64,000 nucleotides of DNA. It comes from CAIYOL01 sp049508795. GTDB lineage: Bacteria; Planctomycetota; Phycisphaerae; Sedimentisphaerales; Anaerobacaceae. Below the pieces are notes generated by a model. The model had not been told where the DNA came from and searched no databases. It was given only the letters and a program-made list of their open reading frames with translations. Positions 50,235-57,051 of this stretch are shown in pieces; within the stretch, counting starts at the first letter, position 1; each line of letters opens with the position of its first letter. Position numbers and translations under genes: made by a program. Location of the stretch: the NCBI GenBank assembly GCA_049508795.1, contig JBELAN010000011.1, forward strand, positions 1-64,000, in the 5' to 3' direction.

Positions 50235-50663
50235 GTGAAACCTTCACTTTTTAAGAGATTTGCGGTTGCTTTCGCAGTATTGGCTGCTGGCAGCATTTTG
50301 AGTGCGGCTGCGGGAGAAGCAGCGGGCGAGGCGGCACCGGGCGTCGTTCAGCACGCCTCCGCAGTGGGTATGGATTATATCCCGACTATATTTGTATTCA
50401 TGCTGTCCACCTTTGTCGGGTTGGATGTTATCAGGCGGGTCTCGCGGCTGTTGCACACGCCGCTGATGTCGCTAACCAATGCTATTTCAGCGATTGCCGT
50501 GGTCGGCTCCATACTTATTGCAGGTCAGCAGCATGCAGAATATAAGTTTAACATCCTGGGAATGGTTGCTATCGTGGCTTCCATCAGCAACATCGTCAGC
50601 GGTTTTCTGATTACCGACCGTATGCTGAAAATGTTCAAAAAGCGGGGGGGCAGCAAACCATGA
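50235..50663 (+). CDS. pntAB: NAD(P) transhydrogenase alpha subunit, membrane part (PntAB)
   Basis: 142 residues, GTG start with AAAGGAG upstream. The conserved membrane core (YIPTIFVFMLSTFVGLDVIRRV, then HTPLMSLTNAISAI) follows an N-terminal extension of about 45 residues that looks like a cleavable signal peptide plus an Ala/Gly/Glu spacer (FAVLAAGSILSAAAGEAAGE). Most PntAB proteins lack this. It sits 29 bases after pntAA and overlaps pntB by four bases. Confidence 0.9.
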   Translation: MKPSLFKRFAVAFAVLAAGSILSAAAGEAAGEAAPGVVQHASAVGMDYIPTIFVFMLSTFVGLDVIRRVSRLLHTPLMSLTNAISAIAVVGSILIAGQQHAEYKFNILGMVAIVASISNIVSGFLITDRMLKMFKKRGGSKP

Positions 50664-52051
50664 ACATCTGGATTCAAATTGCTTATCTGATTTCCACCGC
50701 GCTGTTTATTTTTTCTTTGAAATGGATGAACGACCCGAAAACGGCTCGTCGGGGCGTAGCAGCGGGTGTCGCGGCGATGCTCGTTGCCGTCATTGGAACA
50801 TTAATTAATCCGGCGATAGTGGCGTCAAACTATAAATGGATTGCGCTGGCCATTATAATCGGCTCGGCCATAGGCGTTCCGCTGTCGTGGGTGCCGCTCA
50901 CCGCTGTTCCGCAGCGAACTGCTCTCTCGCATGCTTTCGGCGGCTTGGCTGCAGGGCTGGTGGGGGTCGCTGAGTTTTACCTCAGCTTTAGCGAATCCGG
51001 GCAGGAATTGAGCCATTTCCGCGCCGCGGCACTTTGCGCCGAAGTGCTTTTGGGATTTCTGACTTTCACGGGCAGTCTGATGGCTGCCGGCAAATTGCAG
51101 GAAATCATTCCCACCCGTCCTATTACCTATAAGGGGCAAAAGATTGTCAATTTAGGCCTTTTTGCCGTTGCCATCATCTGTTGCATAGTGCTGTCGACCG
51201 ATGTGAATTATAAGTTCATCTTCCCATTTATCATTGCTTTGGCATTGCTGTTCGGCGTCCTGTTGATTATACCTATCGGCGGGGCAGATATGCCGACGGT
51301 TATTTCCATACTCAATTCTTACGCCGGTCTTTCAGCTGTGGCTATGGGCTTTGTTATGGACAACAAGCTTCTCATTACGGCCGGCGCTCTCGATGGCTCG
51401 TCGGGCTTGATTCTTTCGATTATTATGTGCAAGGCTATGAACCGCAGCTTCGGCAACGTCCTGTTCGGGGCGTTCGGCAAAGTGCAAGCAGCCGCAGCCG
51501 ATGCGGCCAAAAAGACCGTCAAGAGTGCGACGCCGGCAGATGCCGCCCAGATTATGGAACAGGCAAACACGGTGGTCATTGTGCCGGGATACGGTATGGC
51601 TGTCGCCCAGGCACAACACCGCGTGCGAGAGCTTTACGACCAGCTCACCAAGCGCGGCATCACGGTTAAATTTGCAATCCATCCTGTAGCAGGTCGTATG
51701 CCGGGGCATATGAATGTCCTCCTTGCCGAAGCCGACATCCCTTACACCGACCTGGTGGAAATGGACGACATCAACCCTGAAATGCCGCAGGTGGATGTTG
51801 TGCTTGTAGTAGGCGCCAATGACGTGGTAAACCCAGCCGCCCGCACCAACAAGAGCAGCCCTATTTACGGTATGCCCATCATCAATGCAGACAAGGCCAA
51901 AACAGTTCTGGCCATCAAGCGCAGCATGAACCCGGGTTTCGCAGGTATCGAAAACGAGCTTTATTATGCCGACAAGACGCTGATGGTTTTCGGCGACGCC
52001 AAAGCCGTAGTGGGTGACTTAGTTAAATACCTTTCCGGCGAAAATAGCTGA
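50660..52051 (+). CDS. pntB: NAD(P) transhydrogenase beta subunit
   Basis: 463 residues: eight or nine membrane helices (1-270) followed by the NADP(H)-binding domain III with VVIVPGYGMAVAQAQH and FAIHPVAGRMPGHMNVLLAEA, VVGANDVVNPAA and AVKRSM-like AIKRSMNPG. Complete and typical. Last gene of the pnt operon. With NADPH from this pump and from zwf, the cell has two sources for its peroxide-reducing systems. Confidence 0.95.
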   Translation: MNIWIQIAYLISTALFIFSLKWMNDPKTARRGVAAGVAAMLVAVIGTLINPAIVASNYKWIALAIIIGSAIGVPLSWVPLTAVPQRTALSHAFGGLAAGLVGVAEFYLSFSESGQELSHFRAAALCAEVLLGFLTFTGSLMAAGKLQEIIPTRPITYKGQKIVNLGLFAVAIICCIVLSTDVNYKFIFPFIIALALLFGVLLIIPIGGADMPTVISILNSYAGLSAVAMGFVMDNKLLITAGALDGSSGLILSIIMCKAMNRSFGNVLFGAFGKVQAAAADAAKKTVKSATPADAAQIMEQANTVVIVPGYGMAVAQAQHRVRELYDQLTKRGITVKFAIHPVAGRMPGHMNVLLAEADIPYTDLVEMDDINPEMPQVDVVLVVGANDVVNPAARTNKSSPIYGMPIINADKAKTVLAIKRSMNPGFAGIENELYYADKTLMVFGDAKAVVGDLVKYLSGENS

Positions 52052-52158
52052 CCTTCCTGAAAAATTCCATCCGCGCTGACAATCTTGTATTTTTGACTTA
52101 TGGCATAAACGATTGTATATTATTTGCATTGAACTTCAATTTTCAGGACAATGATAAA

Positions 52159-52887
52159 ATGTCCAAAAAGAACAACCAGTTAAGTTTCCGGCTTGTATTC
52201 GTTATTTCCACAATTATATTCGCTACAACGCTGACTTTGCCGGGATGTAAAAAACAGCCGCTCCCTAAGGAACGGGTCGAGCAATCCCATATAGAAAATA
52301 ATCACAACAAAGCCGCTCCGTCTGCACCGGTGGCCGAAAGCCCTAATAAACCTGCACAACCAAAAACCGATATTATTGCCGGTCCGAAGACCAACCCAAA
52401 AACAAGCCTAAGAGACGTCATCAGGGCAGCAAGAACCTGGACACCGGCTTACACCTATTGGATCGGCAAAATGGCGCCGGACTTTACCTTGACTGATATT
52501 AACGGTAAACAGCACAAACTAAGCGATTACCATGGCAAAACCGTTTTAATTACCTTCTGGGCGACCTGGTGCGGCCCCTGCAAAGCAGAAGTCCCTCATC
52601 TAATTACCTTACGAAACCTAATCAGCAAGGAAGAGTTGGCAATGCTGGCCATATCTTATATAAGCACATTCCCCCCGGAAACAACCGAAAAGGTCAAAGA
52701 CTTTGTAAAACAAAACAAAATTAACTATACGGTATTTTCCGCCGATTCCGGCACACTGCCGTTGCCTTTCAGTCGCATATCCGGAATTCCCTGTAGTTTT
52801 TTTATCGATTCCGAAGGTAAAATAAAGCTGGCTACCGAAGGTCTGTTATCGCTGGGCGAAATCAAGGCCATTCTGCAGGCTGAATAA
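52159..52887 (+). CDS. TlpA-like thioredoxin-fold lipoprotein
   Basis: 242 residues from ATG 52159; an upstream in-frame ATG at 52093 would add 22 residues without signal-like character. The signal ends in LPGC (lipobox), then a Pro/Lys/Asn-rich linker (about 35-110), then a TlpA/AhpC-type domain (MAPDFTLTDINGKQHKLSDY; catalytic TWCGPCKAEVPHL; IPCSFFIDSEG). It is probably a membrane-anchored disulfide reductase or cytochrome-maturation-type thioredoxin outside the cytoplasm. Its neighbours give no further clue. Confidence 0.88.
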   Translation: MSKKNNQLSFRLVFVISTIIFATTLTLPGCKKQPLPKERVEQSHIENNHNKAAPSAPVAESPNKPAQPKTDIIAGPKTNPKTSLRDVIRAARTWTPAYTYWIGKMAPDFTLTDINGKQHKLSDYHGKTVLITFWATWCGPCKAEVPHLITLRNLISKEELAMLAISYISTFPPETTEKVKDFVKQNKINYTVFSADSGTLPLPFSRISGIPCSFFIDSEGKIKLATEGLLSLGEIKAILQAE

Positions 52888-52932
52888 TCGCAAAACAGCC
52901 GGGCCTAAGCTAAAAAAACCTTAAATTTTTTC

Positions 52933-52961
52933 TGGACAACACCGAATAAGGTGGTTAGAAT
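52933..52961 (+). promoter_or_regulatory. possible promoter of rpmA
   Basis: TGGACA (52933-52938), 17-base spacer, TAGAAT (52956-52961), 39 bases before the rpmA start codon. Confidence 0.5.
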
Positions 52962-53000
52962 AAGTGTTTCAGTATGTATTTCAATTAAAGGTAATTACCT

Positions 53001-53234
53001 ATGGCACATAAAAAGGGACAGGGCTCTACAAGAAACGGCAGAGACAGCAACGCCCAATATAGAGGTGTAAAGCTGTTCGGCGGTGAGGTTGTAAAGGCCG
53101 GCTCAATCCTCGTCCGGCAGTGCGGCACGAAATTTTTCCCGGGCAACAATGTCGGCATAGGCAGAGACTATACTTTATTTGCCACATCGGATGGAACAGT
53201 CCGTTTCAAGGGCCGAAAAATCCACGTCGTCTGA
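53001..53234 (+). CDS. rpmA: 50S ribosomal protein L27
   Basis: 77 residues starting MAHKKGQGSTRNGRDSN, the standard bacterial L27 N-terminus that reaches the peptidyl-transferase centre; no cleavable extension of the Staphylococcus type is seen. Ends RKIHVV. The usual rplU (L21) neighbour is missing: the gene upstream is a thioredoxin-like lipoprotein. The rpmA-obg order is kept, with a 157-base gap containing an interspersed repeat. Confidence 0.97.
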   Translation: MAHKKGQGSTRNGRDSNAQYRGVKLFGGEVVKAGSILVRQCGTKFFPGNNVGIGRDYTLFATSDGTVRFKGRKIHVV

Positions 53235-53258
53235 AACATTTACAATTTTCGATTTTCA

Positions 53259-53312
53259 ATTTACCCGCCTTCGCAGAAAGCCACGTCTGTAAAACCGTGG
53301 AGCTTCACTATT
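53259..53312 (-). repeat. 55-bp interspersed repeat, copy B (inverted)
   Basis: The reverse complement matches 42019-42073 except for about four positions. The stem CCACG/CGTGG is kept. It lies in the rpmA-obg gap. Confidence 0.8.
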
Positions 53313-53357
53313 CTGGAAATCATCGCTTAACCTCAAAACATACTTTCGTCCGTTAAA

Positions 53358-53391
53358 TAGAAAATGTAGAATAGAAAATAGTAAATATAAG
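53358..53391 (+). repeat. AT-rich AAATAGAAAATGTAG-type repeat in the obg leader
   Basis: Imperfect AAATAGAAAA/TAGTAAATATAA words run directly up to the obg start codon, similar to 41825-41860. Confidence 0.45.
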
Positions 53392-54399
53392 ATGTTTATC
53401 GACAAGGCAAAAATCTGGGTCAAGGCAGGCGACGGCGGCAATGGCTGTATAAGCTTCCGCCGGGAAAAATATATTCCCAAGGGTGGCCCCGACGGCGGCG
53501 ACGGAGGAAAAGGTGGCAGCGTCTATTTCGAGGCGGTGGAAAACCTCGACACCTTAATGGATTTCGCCGGCAAACATCACTGGCGTGCTCAGAACGGCCG
53601 GAGCGGCTCAGGAAACAACAAACACGGAGCAAATGGCCAAAACCTGATAATCCCTGTTCCAGCGGGCACTCTGATTTATGATGCCGACCTCGACCTGCTG
53701 CTTAAAGACCTTAATGAAGTCGGAATGAAGGTGCGTGTCTGTCGCTGTGGAAGGGGCGGAAAAGGCAATAAGGCCTTCGCCACATCCACTAATCAAACTC
53801 CAAGATACGCCGAACCCGGCAAAGAGGGACAGGAAAGAAATATTCGGCTCGAATTAAAACTAATCGCCGACGTCGGTATAGTAGGTATGCCAAATGCTGG
53901 CAAAAGCACTCTGATTTCGCGCTGCTCGGCGGCGAGGCCGAAAATCGCTGATTATCCATTTACCACTGTTGAACCGGTGCTTGGTATCGTTGAGCTAAGC
54001 GATTTTCGCCGGTTTGTTATGGCGGACATCCCAGGCCTGATTGAAGGCTCTCACAGAGGAGCTGGTCTGGGCATTGAATTCTTAAAACATATTGAAAGAA
54101 CTCGAATAATTGTGCACATCCTTGATATAATGCCGACAGATGGCTCCGAGCCGGTGAAGAACTACAAGGCCATTCGCAATGAACTGAAGCTATATAGTAA
54201 GACCCTGGCTGAAAAAGAAGAAGTAATCATCGCCAACAAAATAGACCTCGACCCGGACGGCAGGATAATGAAAGAGCTAAAAAAGAAGATAAGAAAAAAA
54301 GTATATCCCGTCTCGGCGGTAACCGGAGCAGGAGTAAAAGAACTGACGGAAATTTTGTGGCAAAAGGTTAAAGAAACAAAAGCCGCAGTTGAACAATAA
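53392..54399 (+). CDS. obg: GTPase Obg (CgtA)
   Basis: 335 residues. The glycine-rich Obg domain (about 1-155; DGGNGCISFRREKYIPKGG, DGGDGGKGG) is followed by the GTPase domain with GMPNAGKST, DYPFTT, DIPGLIEG, NKID. It ends near residue 330 without the OCT domain, which many bacteria also lack. Role in 50S assembly and stress control. The leader lacks a Shine-Dalgarno sequence; an AT repeat abuts the ATG. coaX follows after three bases. Confidence 0.96.
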   Translation: MFIDKAKIWVKAGDGGNGCISFRREKYIPKGGPDGGDGGKGGSVYFEAVENLDTLMDFAGKHHWRAQNGRSGSGNNKHGANGQNLIIPVPAGTLIYDADLDLLLKDLNEVGMKVRVCRCGRGGKGNKAFATSTNQTPRYAEPGKEGQERNIRLELKLIADVGIVGMPNAGKSTLISRCSAARPKIADYPFTTVEPVLGIVELSDFRRFVMADIPGLIEGSHRGAGLGIEFLKHIERTRIIVHILDIMPTDGSEPVKNYKAIRNELKLYSKTLAEKEEVIIANKIDLDPDGRIMKELKKKIRKKVYPVSAVTGAGVKELTEILWQKVKETKAAVEQ

Positions 54400-54402
54400 A
54401 TT

Positions 54403-55188
54403 ATGAACATAATCGCGGTAGATATCGGCAATACGAATATCACAATCGGCCTTTACCTCAAGGACGAGGAGCAGTTTATTAAATCCATCCCCGGCAATTC
54501 ACGGTCGGAATTGACAAGCTGTCTCAAGTCGGCCTGGCAAAAAGTCCCTATCGTGAAAAGCTCCAGAGAAAAAAAACACAATGGCGTAATTGTTGTAAGC
54601 AGTGTCAAACCTGTGTGGACCAAACTCATCAAGCAGATAGCTAAAGAATCGCTCGGCGAAAAGATATACATCATAGGTAAGGACGTTCCTTTGCCGATGA
54701 CCCTTTGGGTGGATGAGCCGGATAAGGTCGGCACCGACAGGGTTGTGGCCGCCGCAGCCGCCTACGCCGTGGTCGAGGATGCAGTAGCTGTCGCCGACTT
54801 CGGCACTGCCATAACCATCGACCTTGTTGATGAAAGAGGTATTTTTCTCGGCGGCGTTATCTGCCCGGGCTTTGAGCTCAGCGCAAAGGCCTTAAATGAA
54901 AATACCGCCCGACTGCCATATATCAAAGTTACAAAACCCGAAGCGCCCTATGGAAAAAATACAACCGAGGCCATAAATTGCGGACTGTATTACTCGGCTG
55001 TGGCAACACTACAAGAGGTAATCAGACGTTACGCCGAGAAAATCGGGAAATGGCCGCACACAGTGCTTACCGGCTCCGGCGCCGAAATGATAAAAGACGA
55101 CTGCGAGTTTATCGATTCCTGGGTGCCGAATCTGGTCATCAAAGGCATCGTTTTGGCATACCACAAATATATCAAAGAAAAAGAGTAA
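54403..55188 (+). CDS. coaX: type III pantothenate kinase
   Basis: 261 residues. The ASKHA-fold motifs are IIAVDIGNTNITIGL, the pantothenate site PDKVGTDRVVAAAAAY, DFGTAITIDLVD, LGGVICPGFELSAKAL and LTGSGAEMI. It phosphorylates pantothenate, the first step of CoA synthesis, and needs a monovalent cation. It is close to obg in one unit. The nearby membrane-protein gene and mnmE-like gene probably follow on the same transcript. Confidence 0.95.
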   Translation: MNIIAVDIGNTNITIGLYLKDEEQFIKSIPGNSRSELTSCLKSAWQKVPIVKSSREKKHNGVIVVSSVKPVWTKLIKQIAKESLGEKIYIIGKDVPLPMTLWVDEPDKVGTDRVVAAAAAYAVVEDAVAVADFGTAITIDLVDERGIFLGGVICPGFELSAKALNENTARLPYIKVTKPEAPYGKNTTEAINCGLYYSAVATLQEVIRRYAEKIGKWPHTVLTGSGAEMIKDDCEFIDSWVPNLVIKGIVLAYHKYIKEKE

Positions 55189-55229
55189 GCCATCCGACTT
55201 ATGTGCAGTTTTCATAATCAGAGATAACC

Positions 55230-55844
55230 ATGATAACATTAACAATACCAACAATTTTTTCCAACCAATGGTTTTGGTTATCTCTAATGGCTGTTGTTAT
55301 CGCACTCCATTATTTTTGGGGTAAAACCCCACCACCCCCGAAACCGAGTAAATTTTTCACAAAACACAAAAAGACTATTACGAAGATTGGCGACATCTTT
55401 CTAATTTCCATTATACTGCTCATCATATGCCTGCAATGGTTTTCTTTTCCAATTAACACTGCACTAAAGGACTTCTCTGAGCTCCCCCGAATCGGGACAC
55501 TGGAGCTTCGTCTTATCTGTTCAATTTTCCTTATAACCATGATTATCTGTTCAGGTACAGCTGGTGGTCTTATAGGTCTCCTCTCGGTCTTCCGCTCGAA
55601 TCTTACAAAAGCCAAAAGGATCATTTTACTTATTGTCTCACTCTTACCATTGACAGTTACAATTATAGCCCTGTCGATTACAACCACAGAAAATTTATGG
55701 TCATTTATCAAAATTGGTCTTATCTATTCATCTACTTGTTGGATATTCAACGGCCCCGCTATAATCGCGGGCAAACACTTCTTCTGGGTATCGTGGAAAC
55801 TTTTATGTAAATTGCGTCTGGCATCGGGAGACTACCCTGCATGA
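55230..55844 (+). CDS. unknown membrane protein
   Basis: 204 residues with four to five membrane helices (about 11-29, 53-73, 92-118, 126-151, 158-175), separated by short basic loops; PPPPKPSKF follows helix 1. I recognise no family. Codons are somewhat richer in A and T than in coaX and mutS. It lies between coaX (41 bases) and the mnmE-like gene (13 bases), apparently in the same operon. No functional clue. Confidence 0.7.
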   Translation: MITLTIPTIFSNQWFWLSLMAVVIALHYFWGKTPPPPKPSKFFTKHKKTITKIGDIFLISIILLIICLQWFSFPINTALKDFSELPRIGTLELRLICSIFLITMIICSGTAGGLIGLLSVFRSNLTKAKRIILLIVSLLPLTVTIIALSITTTENLWSFIKIGLIYSSTCWIFNGPAIIAGKHFFWVSWKLLCKLRLASGDYPA

Positions 55845-55857
55845 CCTGGAGGGGGCT

Positions 55858-57042
55858 ATGAGCACATTCGCTGCAGTAACGACCGGCAAAGGCATCGGTG
55901 CAATAGCTGTTATTCAGGTCTTCGGCGATTCAGCCGAAAGTATCGTAAAAAAGATATTCAGCCCCGCAGGGGAAAAACCGCCAATTTTCAAGCCAGGCAA
56001 AATCCTCCTCGGCGCAGTCAGCGATGGCGCCGAGACCATCGACCAGGTTACGATTGGCTGCGAAGGCCCCGGCCATCTCGCCATAAACTGTCACGGCAAT
56101 CCCCTCATCGTTGCTTGTTTAATGCAATTGCTGCACAGCAACGGGGCCGCACTGCTTACCGCAGAAGAGCTTCTAACTAAAATATTTTCTATGGAAAAAC
56201 TCCCTAACACAATCGCGCTCGAAGCTAAACTGACCCAGCTACAGGCCAAAACCGTCCAGGGAGCCAAAATCATTGTTAATCAGGTCGATGCAGGCCTGAC
56301 AAAAAAAATAGCGCAATGGCTGCGGAACATAAACACGCTACCTCTTAAACAGATTAAAGCCGACACCGAGCAGATACTTAAAGACACTCAAACTGCAAAA
56401 CTGATTATCTTCGGCTGCACGATAGTATTATCAGGCCCGCCGAACACCGGCAAAAGCACACTCCTCAATTTCCTCGCCGGCAGGCAAAAAGCAATTGTTA
56501 CCGACATCAAAGGCACAACCCGTGACTGGGTCAGCGCCCAATGCCAAGTAGGCCCGCTCTCCGTGGAGCTAATCGACACCGCCGGCCTGGATGAAAAACT
56601 CACGCTTGCCCCTGAAGATACCGTTGAAAAAGCATCTCAGCAGAAAACTGTTGAGATTTTAGATAAGGCAGACTTAGTCTTGCTCATTTTAGATAATAGC
56701 CAAATCAATAACTCACTTGATGAGCAGGTTCTTGAGAAAATCGCCGAGAAAAGATTCATCACGGTCTTAAATAAATGTGATTTACCCGCCGGATTTAACG
56801 CAGATAAACTGCCGAAAACTTTGGCAAACACAGTCAAAATAAGCGCAAAGTTCGGCACTGGGATAGAAAATCTTCTCAAAAAAATCCAGCATCTTTGCGG
56901 CGTAACCGGCTTCGATTTGAAGACCGCTGTCTGCTTCACTCCCCGGCAGGAAAACCTGTTAAAACAGCTACAAAAAGCCAAATCCACACAGCAGGCGCTT
57001 TCAATTATAACAGAGTTGTTAAACGCCCCGCTTAGTGTATAA
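55858..57042 (+). CDS. MnmE-like GTPase, second copy, without C-terminal CxGK
   Basis: 394 residues. The N-terminal part follows the MnmE folate-binding fold (FAAVTTGKGIGAIAVIQVFG; HLAINCHGNP), then a shortened helical domain and a textbook GTPase: GPPNTGKS (193-200), KGTTRD, DTAGL, NKCD. It lacks the PGEFTxRA/NGK block and ends in ITELLNAPLSV with no CIGK, so it cannot do the MnmE chemistry alone. It may work with the mnmE product at 20159, which has CIGK but weak G motifs. Not a pseudogene: the reading frame is intact and the nucleotide motifs are perfect. Directly upstream of mutS. Confidence 0.8.
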   Translation: MSTFAAVTTGKGIGAIAVIQVFGDSAESIVKKIFSPAGEKPPIFKPGKILLGAVSDGAETIDQVTIGCEGPGHLAINCHGNPLIVACLMQLLHSNGAALLTAEELLTKIFSMEKLPNTIALEAKLTQLQAKTVQGAKIIVNQVDAGLTKKIAQWLRNINTLPLKQIKADTEQILKDTQTAKLIIFGCTIVLSGPPNTGKSTLLNFLAGRQKAIVTDIKGTTRDWVSAQCQVGPLSVELIDTAGLDEKLTLAPEDTVEKASQQKTVEILDKADLVLLILDNSQINNSLDEQVLEKIAEKRFITVLNKCDLPAGFNADKLPKTLANTVKISAKFGTGIENLLKKIQHLCGVTGFDLKTAVCFTPRQENLLKQLQKAKSTQQALSIITELLNAPLSV

Positions 57043-57051
57043 TCTGCTTCT

